Shown here piece by piece: positions 44,704 to 52,154 of a stretch of 64,000 bases of DNA; within the stretch, counting starts at the first letter, position 1, and every line of letters starts with the position of its first letter. This DNA comes from Salinivirgaceae bacterium (GTDB lineage Bacteria > Bacteroidota > Bacteroidia > Bacteroidales > SZUA-534): assembly GCA_017527435.1 (NCBI GenBank), contig JAFXQB010000001.1:254696-318695 (forward strand), read 5' to 3'. Under the pieces are notes generated by a model. That model did not search any database. It had not been told where the DNA came from and saw only the letters and a list, made by a program, of their open reading frames with translations. The translations under genes and the position numbers were made by a program.

Positions 44704-45321
44704 TTAATTATCACTCTGTTTGCTGACACCGCGCGTATTGTCAGCATTCATTTTCAAACCTTTTGCGCTCAATATCCGACCGATAGCAAAGAAATAATAC
44801 CCCTCGCGTTCCTCAATAGGGGGACCGTTGCGCTCCCATTCGTCAAATTCCGCGTCCTGCTCATAACTTCCGAAGGTGTGCAACCATTCGCGGCCTTCAT
44901 TGTCAGGGGTGCAGAAATTGTTGTAGGTGCATTCCACCGTCAGCCGCCAACCATTCGGGTTGTAGTTGTGGAAGTGGATTGTTTCAACACGATTCACCAA
45001 TGGCAATATTTTGGCTATGGTGTTGTCGCTTGCTGTGTCCGCGTCAATGTCGGGGATATGCTTTTTGATTAGTCCAATTAGGCTGTCGGCATTCTTATCT
45101 AGAAAGGCATCGATTTCGGGATTCTCTAATTTGCTGTTCCAAAACGGAATAGGCCATCGATATTCAACTGTTTTCGTCCCTGCTGCTATCTGCTCCGCAT
45201 ACTCGCGCCTCAATGTCAAATCCAAACATTTGATTGTGCGCCTTTGTCGCATTGCGTTCAGTTCGGGGAACTGCTTGTATATGGCGGTCCGTAATTCTTC
45301 TATTATTTTGTCGCTAATCAT
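44704..45321 (-). CDS. ASCH/PUA-like domain protein
   Basis: 205 residues from ATG 45321 (an in-frame TTG at 45327 is the alternative). KCLDLTLRREYAEQIAAGTKTVEYRWPIPFWNSKL carries the GxKxxExR pattern of ASCH domains, predicted RNA- or nucleotide-binding PUA relatives and frequent in phages. HFHNYNPNGWRLTVECTYNNF follows. The assignment is from motif only. It has its own -7 motif at 45350. Confidence 0.55.
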   Translation of the reverse strand: MISDKIIEELRTAIYKQFPELNAMRQRRTIKCLDLTLRREYAEQIAAGTKTVEYRWPIPFWNSKLENPEIDAFLDKNADSLIGLIKKHIPDIDADTASDNTIAKILPLVNRVETIHFHNYNPNGWRLTVECTYNNFCTPDNEGREWLHTFGSYEQDAEFDEWERNGPPIEEREGYYFFAIGRILSAKGLKMNADNTRGVSKQSDN

Positions 45322-45349
45322 AATCAATCTATTGTTATTCGTTTATATC

Positions 45350-45357
45350 CAAATTTA
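45350..45357 (-). promoter_or_regulatory. Promoter -7 motif before the ASCH-like gene
   Basis: TAAATTTG on the minus strand, 29 bases before ATG 45321, in a 96-bp gap. Could give the ASCH-42aa-PAPS-ParB block separate expression. Confidence 0.45.
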
Positions 45358-45417
45358 CTGATTTTCTTTAAGTTTCAGCGTAAAAACGCAAGTGTTTACA
45401 AGGGAAGTTATGAACGT

Positions 45418-45843
45418 TTATGTTGTTTCAGTTGGCGGTGTATCTTCCCCTTTAAGTTGCGCGTTTATCCACGACTCAATAGCGACTCCGCTTTTTACGT
45501 TCTCGGGAACCTCGCTAACTTCTTCGCGTCCGAATCCCTCTTTGCGCCCAAGTGTTCCCATAAAGTAGCGTAGCATTCCGCCGTCTGGCCTGTCAATCCA
45601 ACCTACAACATTTCCCTCTGCATCTTTTTCGGGGATTCCAAAGGCGAGAATCTGCGCGGTTGACAGTGCGCGGTCAAAGATTTTCATTCTGCTGTTGTCG
45701 ATGGCTGCGGCGAATTCATCGTCAGACTTCGACCACGCCCATATCGTTGTGCGGTCGCAACCCAATGCCGCCGCCGTGTTGGTCAGGTTGCCTCCTGCTT
45801 TGGCAAGGGTTTCCTTGAATTTCGCAAGTGTAGGCTTTTTCAT
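45418..45843 (-). CDS. Small-terminase-like HTH protein
   Basis: 141 residues. N-terminal HTH at ~10-45: FKETLAKAGGNLTNTAAALGCDRTTIWAWSKSDDEFAAAIDNSR. Then a helical part and LRYFMGTLGRKEGFGREEVSEVPENV, resembling the FYLKTKGKKRGY..R end of Bacteroidota phage small terminases. Such proteins select DNA for packaging; in phage satellites they redirect helper capsids. No large terminase lies beside it. Alternative: a plain HTH regulator. Confidence 0.55.
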   Translation of the reverse strand: MKKPTLAKFKETLAKAGGNLTNTAAALGCDRTTIWAWSKSDDEFAAAIDNSRMKIFDRALSTAQILAFGIPEKDAEGNVVGWIDRPDGGMLRYFMGTLGRKEGFGREEVSEVPENVKSGVAIESWINAQLKGEDTPPTETT

Positions 45844-45856
45844 AATGTCAAAATGT

Positions 45857-45997
45857 TTAATTGGTTAATACTCTATTGTTTTTCTTTTGTTTGCGCTTTC
45901 CGTTTGTCTGCTTTGGCACGAATGCCGTAAACTCGCCATTGTTGCACACACAAACAAGTTGGTGCGCTGTTTTCCGTGTTCGTTTCTCGTTTCTCAT
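45857..45997 (-). CDS. 46-aa basic protein overlapping the glycosyltransferase stop
   Basis: MRNEKRTRKTAHQLVCVCNN ... ends NNRVLTN; highly basic, with a CVC pair and NGEFTAFVPK. Its ATG overlaps the glycosyltransferase TGA as ATGA (45994-45997), and it fills the gap to the small-terminase-like gene (14 bases). No family recognised. Confidence 0.5.
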   Translation of the reverse strand: MRNEKRTRKTAHQLVCVCNNGEFTAFVPKQTNGKRKQKKNNRVLTN

Positions 45998-47034
45998 TTG
46001 TCAAAAATCTTTAGTTCGTTTATTATGGTCGCTGTCGGTTTGTTCCAACCTTTGAAAACATTTGGCGCGAAAAAGTCGCGGAATAACTTATACCCCTCGC
46101 GCGTGTATTTCTCGCCCCAATTTCTTTCCGCTTGTTTCCGTTCCTCGCTTGTGTTCGAGTCTATAATGCTCCATATGTGCGAGAATCTCTCGTAGTCGCA
46201 TTGTGGCAACTCATCGCGTACTATCCTGCTATCATATACCAACCTGCGGAAATCGCCCTTACTGATACTTTGCACTGCGGTCAATAGGCAGATTGTTTTA
46301 CTCGCTCCCAAAAACGAACTGTTGGCCAGAAAAATATAGTTAGGTGTGTGTACTCCGCTTTTGACGTATCGCCACAATGTTGAATAATCAAAGGTGCATT
46401 TTGATAGGAACGCATTGTTGTGGGTTATGCTTTTGGGGTTATTCACTTGAATATAAAACGGGTCATCGGCATTGTACCTAATTGTGAAGTTGTCATTTTC
46501 CCGACAAAGGCTTTCGCTTATCTGGTTGTGAAAGTCTGAATCCTCATAACCATAATAAAGCCAATTGAAAAGAATATTGTTTTGCCTCAACCATTGCACA
46601 TTGTAAGTATTTCCAAGCAACCAGGGGGAATTGTCAAAAAAAACACGGTCACCTATTATGTTCGTGCCCTCGATTTGCGTCAGCACCTTATGGGTAACTA
46701 CTGGCGCCTCGTATATGTCGGCCTTCATCTTTGCGACTGCGTGGGGAAGATAATAATCATCGCAATCCAAAAAGGCTATTTGTTCGGTTCTCGCCCTTTG
46801 AATCCCTATATTACGGGTCGCCCCTGGCCGTCCATATTCTACTTCGTACACTCGTAGCGATTGCAAGCGGTTTTTGTACGATAGTGCGATTTGCTTGCTG
46901 TTGTCGGTGCAACTATCCAAAATGGCAATAACTTCAAAATCCGTGTCAGACTGCGCCACAAGGCTATCCATACAGCGGTTTAGCCACTTTTCTGCGTTGT
47001 GTATCGGAATTATAATACTAATGCTCGGTTTCAT
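45994..47034 (-). CDS. GT2-family glycosyltransferase
   Basis: 346 residues. GT-A fold: SISIIIPIHNAEKWLNRCMDSLVAQSDTDFEVIAILDSCTDNSKQIA, RPGATRNIGIQRARTEQIAFLDCDDYY with the metal-binding DxD (DCDD). The C-terminal half is unlike common LPS enzymes. It could decorate surface glycans (altering phage receptors) or DNA bases; neither can be decided from sequence. It overlaps the upstream 105-aa gene by 17 bases and the 46-aa ORF by 4, so is fully within the left-going operon. Confidence 0.8.
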   Translation of the reverse strand: MKPSISIIIPIHNAEKWLNRCMDSLVAQSDTDFEVIAILDSCTDNSKQIALSYKNRLQSLRVYEVEYGRPGATRNIGIQRARTEQIAFLDCDDYYLPHAVAKMKADIYEAPVVTHKVLTQIEGTNIIGDRVFFDNSPWLLGNTYNVQWLRQNNILFNWLYYGYEDSDFHNQISESLCRENDNFTIRYNADDPFYIQVNNPKSITHNNAFLSKCTFDYSTLWRYVKSGVHTPNYIFLANSSFLGASKTICLLTAVQSISKGDFRRLVYDSRIVRDELPQCDYERFSHIWSIIDSNTSEERKQAERNWGEKYTREGYKLFRDFFAPNVFKGWNKPTATIINELKIFDK

Positions 47035-47335
47035 TTTTCAAGTCTTTAAGTATCACGTTGAATGCGTCCAACATTACATTCATATCGGTTTCGGGCATAT
47101 CTGCCAACAATGGCGTCATATACTCCATAAACTGCCTTTTGGGTAGTAGTAGTTTTTCCGCAACAAATGGTGTGCGCACGTTGTAATTCCAATAATGGAT
47201 AGTCAGCGCGGAAACGTAATGACGACCGTTGATTGGCCGCGACCAGGCGCTTCTTTTCAGTGTTTCGGTCGGCACGTCCATAAGTTCTGCCGCGACCTCA
47301 ACCGGATAACTGATGTGTAAACGTTTTGTTTTCAT
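47018..47335 (-). CDS. Hypothetical protein, 105 aa
   Basis: MKTKRLHISYPVEVAAELMDVPTETLKRSAWSRPINGRHYVSALTIHYWNYNVRTPFVAEKLLLPKRQFMEY... No family recognised; the first part has an HTH-like feel (AAELMDVPTETLKR). It overlaps the glycosyltransferase start by 17 bases and follows the replication gene by 24, so is operonic. Confidence 0.6.
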   Translation of the reverse strand: MKTKRLHISYPVEVAAELMDVPTETLKRSAWSRPINGRHYVSALTIHYWNYNVRTPFVAEKLLLPKRQFMEYMTPLLADMPETDMNVMLDAFNVILKDLKNETEH

Positions 47336-47359
47336 ATTATGCTGATACTCGGTCCGTAG

Positions 47360-48271
47360 TTATTCGTCAATAGCCGCCAATAATTGTTTTTTCAAATCCA
47401 CACTTTCGCAATCTGCGAACAGCGATAGATATTTCTTCTTTGCCTTGCTCAACGTGAATCTATCCAACTCGCTTTTGTTGAATTTTCCCACCTGCTTAAA
47501 GGCCGCGTTTATTTCGCCATCGGTCGGTGTTCGACCTATCAACAGCCTTGTAACTGCGGCCATTGCCTGCCATTGGTTGATTGCTGTAATGTCCATTGTT
47601 TTTGCTATGTCTATTTTGTTAATCACTTTTTTCAGACTGCCTCTTACTGTCGTTCCTCTTGTATTTCTCATTATTGCACCCAAAACGTATGGTTGCGGCA
47701 GACCTTTGCTTTTTCCGTACCTTTCGCTTTGATACAGCGTTGAATATTCCAACCTTAACCAGTTGCCGCCATTGCATTGTAGCGGTACGGGTTGCCGTTT
47801 TTCGCGCAACTCTCTAACCTTGTCGTACAACAGCAGGGTATTGCGCTTGGTGCCGTCTTTGGCGTAATGGTTGAAGTATAGGCTGCCGCCGTTGAGTTCT
47901 CGCTCGAATCCGTCCAACGCGACAAACAGCGGAAAAATGGTTTCGGGGTTGTGCTTTAACTCTATCGTGGTCGCTATGTCTTGACGATAAACCCGCGCCA
48001 ATTCCAAATTCAGGTGTGTTATGTCGCACAATTCCAATAGTTTTTGTCGCTGTGCCTCAATGTCAAAAAACACGTTCTGGCCATCGACAGCCTTTTGTAT
48101 CGACTGACTGAAATACACCTTCCAATTCTTTGGGTTAACGAACGCTTGATAGTTCGCGAATTGGCATTTCAGCGAATTACCGCGATAGGTATGCTGTGGC
48201 AGTGTTTCTGAATAGTTCAGAATCTTCTCGTTGGCTTTAGCCACAAATTCCAATGTGTCGAATCCCACCAT
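47360..48271 (-). CDS. Probable replication initiation protein (phage gpII/RstA-like)
   Basis: 303 residues from ATG 48271 (GTG at 48277 alternative). FDTLEFVAK at the start, then GSLYFNHYAKDGTKRNTLLLYDKVRELREKR ... GGNWLRLEYSTL has the order of strand, KxYDK and LRxE segments found in gene II/X and RstA-type phage/plasmid replication proteins. Those nick and ligate DNA for rolling-circle replication. Catalytic Tyr not assigned. It follows two HTH genes, as expected for a replication module. Confidence 0.55.
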   Translation of the reverse strand: MVGFDTLEFVAKANEKILNYSETLPQHTYRGNSLKCQFANYQAFVNPKNWKVYFSQSIQKAVDGQNVFFDIEAQRQKLLELCDITHLNLELARVYRQDIATTIELKHNPETIFPLFVALDGFERELNGGSLYFNHYAKDGTKRNTLLLYDKVRELREKRQPVPLQCNGGNWLRLEYSTLYQSERYGKSKGLPQPYVLGAIMRNTRGTTVRGSLKKVINKIDIAKTMDITAINQWQAMAAVTRLLIGRTPTDGEINAAFKQVGKFNKSELDRFTLSKAKKKYLSLFADCESVDLKKQLLAAIDE

Positions 48272-48283
48272 AAACACAAGATT

Positions 48284-48553
48284 TTACAATGGTTTGACGG
48301 TGGACTCAATCACCTTCGGCATAGAGTAGCGGATTACACGCTTTCCCGTAGGGGTAACAATCCAATCTTTTTGCACAAAATAACCTTTCGCCACAATCTC
48401 ACTTATGCGTTTGCCGAACGATAAACAACCAAACTTTGTTAACGCGTCCAATGCTGTCAATGTGCCGCCGTTCTGCAGATATTCCAAAATGCGTTTTTGC
48501 TGCGACTGCGTTTCCTTATAATTCCTATTGTAATCCATTGTTTCACCCTCCAT
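48284..48553 (-). CDS. Winged-HTH phage-type protein
   Basis: 89 residues (or 84 from ATG 48538). QQKRILEYLQNGGTLTALDALTKFGCLSFGKRISEIVAKGYFVQKDWIVTPTGKRVIRYSM matches the helix-turn-helix small proteins of Bacteroidota phages (ALxxFGxxxxxxRIxEI). Starts three bases after the HTH_17 gene stop. Confidence 0.75.
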   Translation of the reverse strand: MEGETMDYNRNYKETQSQQKRILEYLQNGGTLTALDALTKFGCLSFGKRISEIVAKGYFVQKDWIVTPTGKRVIRYSMPKVIESTVKPL

Positions 48554-48556
48554 TTT

Positions 48557-48856
48557 TTATCTGCGTTTTCTGACACAATAGGTTGCCGCCTGCTGTTCCA
48601 TTTCCTTATAGGTGGGTATACGTGTGGCACAAAGCCAGTCTTCAACTTCCTGCTTTCGGAAAAACACAAGTTTTCCGCCTTCGGTTTTGTAGTGCGGGAT
48701 TTTCTTTGCGCTGACAAGGTTGTAAATATGCCCTGTGGATAGGCCTGTCAACTGCGCCAATTCCTTAACACTCAATACGTTTTTAGTGCTGATTAGAATT
48801 TGTTTTTGCAACTCGCCAAACTGCTCTTGCAAGTAGACCATAATCTCATTGTCCAT
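48557..48856 (-). CDS. HTH_17 excisionase/AlpA-like protein
   Basis: 99 residues from ATG 48856. LSVKELAQLTGLSTGHIYNLVSAKKIPHYKTEGGKLVFFRKQEVEDWLC is a clear MerR-like HTH_17 domain, the type of excisionases and AlpA regulators in mobile elements. First gene of the replication-cargo operon, preceded by the AACCTA/TAGGTT cluster at 48998-49092. Confidence 0.85.
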   Translation of the reverse strand: MDNEIMVYLQEQFGELQKQILISTKNVLSVKELAQLTGLSTGHIYNLVSAKKIPHYKTEGGKLVFFRKQEVEDWLCATRIPTYKEMEQQAATYCVRKRR

Positions 48857-48997
48857 AATCAAATATTTATTGGTTATGGCTCCGCCGCTGGTGCATAACT
48901 TCAACGCTTCGCCTCCTTGTGTCCGTCAAATGATTATGCGTTCATTTGCTTTTCACAATGGCAAACGTAAAGGGTATGAAATAGTGATTTTGGCCTA

Positions 48998-49092
48998 TTA
49001 GGTTTTTTGCTATCTAAATGGCTGTGTATATGGCTCTTAAATTTAACCTAACTTAACCTATTTCGCCTATAAATAGGCTATTTTGTTAGGTT
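48998..49092. promoter_or_regulatory. Cluster of TTAGGTT/AACCTAA motifs around a palindrome
   Basis: ttaggtt at 48998 and 49086, aaccta at 49045 and 49055 (10 bp apart) and the palindrome gcctat-aa-ataggc at 49065-49078. It sits between the integrase block and the replication block; candidate iterons/origin or operator. Confidence 0.5.
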
Positions 49093-49896
49093 TTTATCGA
49101 ACGCGTCTTGGATATGGCGTTCCCTCTGTCTTCTCACTTCTGGTTTTTCTCTTTTCGGTTCGTGTGCCGACGATAGATTGCTGTCATTAAACATTTTGCC
49201 AATGTCTTCAATTTTTACTCCATACATTTGAGCCTTTTGTGCAAATTGGTACAAATACCAACGATGCACACATTTCGGTTCGTTATTTTTCATAACAAAC
49301 ATTCCGTCTTTTATCATACTGATAAATGCCGTCTTCAGGTTCTTATTGTCGGTTTTCGCCGTGATAATTCTGATTAACTCATTGGTAGTGTGGTTTGTCG
49401 GTTCGTTGTCCTGCGGTTCGTCAGTGGTTGGCTGTGGGGTTTCGGTTGTGAACGATTGAAGTTTCTCAAAGTATTCGCTACGGTCGTTTTCTGCCTGCTC
49501 TAATTTCATTTGTCTGTTTATCGCGCCTAATTCCCATTTTGCTGCGTCCGTTATCAATAGTCCGCAAAACCTTTCAAAATCTTCATTTATTGTTACGCAT
49601 TCTCCGAAGTCCGTTCCCTGCGTCAATACTATCGTATAGTTGCCGTATTTGTTTTTTAAATCGTCTTCTTTGTATTCATTCCCCAACTTTGCTAAATCCG
49701 TGAAAACCGCTATCGGCATCGGTGGAAATGATATGCCTTTCTCTTGTTGCTCTTGAAAATCAACAACGTTAAAATCTTGCTCTCGGTCTTTTATAACAAA
49801 CTCCAAAAACTCCTTCTGCTTTTGCAATGGTGTTTTGTCTGTCAACACTTGCAAGGCTTTCTTTGCTGTTTCTATTAAAAGTTCGATATATGTCAT
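49078..49896 (-). CDS. Hypothetical protein, 272 aa
   Basis: MTYIELLIETAKKALQVLTDKTPLQKQKEFLEFVIKDREQDF... A hydrophilic linker rich in Thr/Pro/Asn (ETPQPTTDEPQDNEPTNHTTNE, ~150-172) separates two parts. The second part (LKTAFISMIKDGMFVMKNNEPKCVHRWYLYQFAQK) looks like a small globular domain common in Bacteroidota mobile elements. No function recognised. Starts 11 bases after the integrase stop. Confidence 0.65.
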   Translation of the reverse strand: MTYIELLIETAKKALQVLTDKTPLQKQKEFLEFVIKDREQDFNVVDFQEQQEKGISFPPMPIAVFTDLAKLGNEYKEDDLKNKYGNYTIVLTQGTDFGECVTINEDFERFCGLLITDAAKWELGAINRQMKLEQAENDRSEYFEKLQSFTTETPQPTTDEPQDNEPTNHTTNELIRIITAKTDNKNLKTAFISMIKDGMFVMKNNEPKCVHRWYLYQFAQKAQMYGVKIEDIGKMFNDSNLSSAHEPKREKPEVRRQRERHIQDAFDKNLTK

Positions 49897-49907
49897 AGTT
49901 CTCCGAT

Positions 49908-51056
49908 TTATAGTTTGAAAACATTATTCATACGGTTCACCGCGTCCGCCTTCCGCTCATCGACAACCTTTGCATATATCTGCGTTGTGGTTACGCTCTT
50001 ATGTCCCATCAACTTTGAAAGTACGTACAAATCAGTTCCCAATGTCAGTTGAATGGTGGCGAAGGTGTGGCGTGAAACGTGATAGGTTACGTGTTTGGTT
50101 ATCCCTGCAGCAGCCGCCCACCGCTTGATATTGTTATCCACCCAAGCGTTCACGATTCGTTTAAACACAAACGCTCCGTCGGGTTGGCCGTTCCGCTCTG
50201 GCAACCATTCCTGCGCAACGGTAGACAATGGCAGATATATCGGCTCATCGGTTTTCTTTTGCCTTATATCTGCCTGCAACTGATTGTTAACCATTGACAG
50301 ATTCTCCCATTTGAGCCGCGCCACATCGGAAAACCTCAACCCGCAGCAACAACTGAAAAGAAACATCTGCTTGACTGTCGGGTTTGGGCAGTCGGTGTCG
50401 ATAAGCCTTTGCACCTCGTCTATAGTCAAAAATTCGCGTTTGCTCTCTGGCTTTCGCGGTTTCAAGTCCTGCTCAATAGCAGCCGTCGGGTTTTTGATTA
50501 TCAATTCACGCCGCACTGCGTAATTCAATGCTCCGTTCAGTATTACGTAATAGTTGAACGCAGTATGAGGGTTCAGCCTCCGTTTTGTCAGGTCGCTGAC
50601 ATATTTATATTGGACGTAGTGTAAAAAGCCTTCGCAAAACTTCTTATCCACTTCGGCCAATGTTATTTTGTCGCCTTTGTATAGTTTGAGTAGTTTCTGC
50701 GTTATGCCGATTTGGTCAAGCAATGAGCGACTTCTATTTTCCTTCAATTCCTTGTAACATTCTAACCAATCGGAAAGCAACATTTTCGACTGCTGTGTGT
50801 TTTTCAGTCCTGCGTCATTTTTGATTATTTCGGCAATGCGCTGGTTCCTAATAAAGTTTGCCGACTCGAGTATCGCCTTGTTCTGCTCTTTTATTGCGCT
50901 GTCGGTTTCGGGATTCAGGTACATACCCAAAAACTCATATTCGCGGTGTCCTTGCTTGTAATAGTCCAGATACAGCGATACTCCGCCATTGCGAAGTTTC
51001 TTTTGTCGCAACTTGACGGGCTCTTTTACTTTCCGAAATGCTGTTTTTTTAGCCAT
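49908..51056 (-). CDS. int: Site-specific tyrosine integrase of the element
   Basis: 382 residues from ATG 51056. Arm-binding N-terminus, SAM-like core-binding domain (MLLSDWLECYKELKENRSRSL), catalytic Arg in FSCCCGLRFSDVARLKW, HxxR in HVSRHTFATIQL, His in MGHKSVTTTQIYAKV with the nucleophile Tyr. Lies 53 bases inside attR and reads away from it, as is typical. A longer frame (to 51119) only reads into the att repeat. Confidence 0.93.
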   Translation of the reverse strand: MAKKTAFRKVKEPVKLRQKKLRNGGVSLYLDYYKQGHREYEFLGMYLNPETDSAIKEQNKAILESANFIRNQRIAEIIKNDAGLKNTQQSKMLLSDWLECYKELKENRSRSLLDQIGITQKLLKLYKGDKITLAEVDKKFCEGFLHYVQYKYVSDLTKRRLNPHTAFNYYVILNGALNYAVRRELIIKNPTAAIEQDLKPRKPESKREFLTIDEVQRLIDTDCPNPTVKQMFLFSCCCGLRFSDVARLKWENLSMVNNQLQADIRQKKTDEPIYLPLSTVAQEWLPERNGQPDGAFVFKRIVNAWVDNNIKRWAAAAGITKHVTYHVSRHTFATIQLTLGTDLYVLSKLMGHKSVTTTQIYAKVVDERKADAVNRMNNVFKL

Positions 51057-51084
51057 CTTGTTTGTTATAGAATTGTTACCAATG

Positions 51085-51092
51085 CAAATATA
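51085..51092 (-). promoter_or_regulatory. Promoter -7 element of int
   Basis: TATATTTG then C on the minus strand, 28 bases before the int ATG and 17 bases inside attR. Confidence 0.55.
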
Positions 51093-51109
51093 CAAATCTT
51101 GGTTGCATA

Positions 51110-51132
51110 CGAGTAACAAACGAGTAACAAAA
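51110..51132. other. attR: right 23-bp direct repeat
   Basis: Identical to 41043-41065. Next to it, aatgttatg/cataacatt (51131-51139, 51153-51161) forms a 9-bp inverted repeat in flanking host DNA. Confidence 0.85.
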
Positions 51133-51256
51133 TGTTATGAATTTGTTATGAACATAACATTATTTCGATGGCTCTTGCTGCGGCTTTTTACTTGATTTAG
51201 AATAATATTAGATTCAGTTTGTTTAATATGCTACTTTATCATAAAACTGAATTGTG

Positions 51257-51264
51257 CAAATATA
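51257..51264 (-). promoter_or_regulatory. Probable original tamL promoter, now displaced
   Basis: TATATTTG then C on the minus strand in the host intergenic part. Without the element it would lie about 190 bases from the tamL ATG; now it is about 10.3 kb away. Confidence 0.45.
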
Positions 51265-51327
51265 GGCTACTGCGCAAAATAATAGGTAGGTTTAGCGGAT
51301 TTTTGCCGAACCAAACTCGCAAAAAAT

Positions 51328-51335
51328 TACATTTG
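51328..51335 (+). promoter_or_regulatory. Promoter of the TrmH-family gene
   Basis: -7 TACATTTG with TTTG at 51302-51305 (22-base spacing). ATG 51349 follows by 13 bases, so the leader is very short. Confidence 0.5.
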
Positions 51336-51348
51336 CGGAAAAGTGATT

Positions 51349-52116
51349 ATGCTTACCAACAACAAAATAAAACTGATAAAGTCGCTCGACAGGAAAAAAT
51401 CGCGGACAGAATCGGGATGTTTCCTGGTCGAAGGCGAAAAAATGGTGCGCGAACTGCTGCAAAGCAGATTCGAAACCGTTGAAGTGTTTGCCGTTCAGCA
51501 CTACATCGACGAACTGCCTGCCACGCTCAAGCGCAAGGCTGAAATCACCGCCGTGAGCGAGCGCGACCTTGAGCGCATCAGTTTTCTGAAAACACCAAAT
51601 AAGGCCGTTGCGCTGGTTCGCCTGCCCAACAGCCACACCGCGCCCCTACCCGACTTGAACGGGCTGAACATCGCTCTCGACAATGTTCAGGACCCAGGCA
51701 ATCTGGGCACTATTGTCCGCACGGCGGCGTGGTTCGGCATAAAAAATGTTTTTTGCTCGCCCGACACCGTTGACGTTTACAACCCGAAGGTTATCCAATC
51801 GACTATGGGTGCCATTTTCAAGGTGAATGTCACCTACTGCGACCTTGCCACGCTGGCCGCAACCGCCCACAAAGCCAACGTTTCGCTCTTCGGCACTCGG
51901 CTCGACGGCGAGAGCATCTACGCACCAAGTCTGCCGAAAAACGCAATTGTGGTAATGGGCAATGAATCGAAAGGGTTGTCCGCCGAGATTAGCGCACTGA
52001 CTGACAGCAACTTAAAGATTCCTTCGTACGCTCCGCCAACGGCTGATATGGAATCGCTCAATGTGGCAGTGGCAACGGCTATTGTATGCGCCGAATTCCG
52101 CCGCCAAAACGGCTGA
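51349..52116 (+). CDS. TrmH/SpoU-family RNA 2'-O-methyltransferase
   Basis: 255 residues from ATG 51349 (GTG at 51343 alternative). N-terminal substrate-binding domain (KIKLIKSLDRKKSRTESGCFLVEGEKMVRELL), then the SPOUT knot: LNIALDNVQDPGNLGTIVRTAAWFGI, AIVVMGNESKGLS, IPSYAPPTADMESLNVAVATAIVCAEF. It methylates rRNA or tRNA riboses; the exact site is unknown. In the host it was divergent from tamL before the element inserted. Confidence 0.9.
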   Translation: MLTNNKIKLIKSLDRKKSRTESGCFLVEGEKMVRELLQSRFETVEVFAVQHYIDELPATLKRKAEITAVSERDLERISFLKTPNKAVALVRLPNSHTAPLPDLNGLNIALDNVQDPGNLGTIVRTAAWFGIKNVFCSPDTVDVYNPKVIQSTMGAIFKVNVTYCDLATLAATAHKANVSLFGTRLDGESIYAPSLPKNAIVVMGNESKGLSAEISALTDSNLKIPSYAPPTADMESLNVAVATAIVCAEFRRQNG

Positions 52117-52154
52117 ATCGTGCAGTTACAATTTATCAATCAATAAAATAGAAT

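Larger units (their letters stand above)
41043..51132. mobile_element. Integrated 10-kb phage-satellite-like (PICI-like) element
   Basis: Bounded by a perfect 23-bp direct repeat (41043-41065 and 51110-51132), so a 10,067-bp unit. It carries an integrase next to the right repeat, HTH_17/AlpA-like and winged-HTH genes, a probable gpII/RstA-type replication gene, a small-terminase-like gene, a cI-like repressor with divergent promoters, and cargo. No capsid, tail, portal, large terminase, relaxase or conjugation gene is present. Integrase + regulator + replication + small terminase without structural genes is the phage-inducible island pattern known from other phyla. The assignment to that class is inference. 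Confidence 0.8.
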
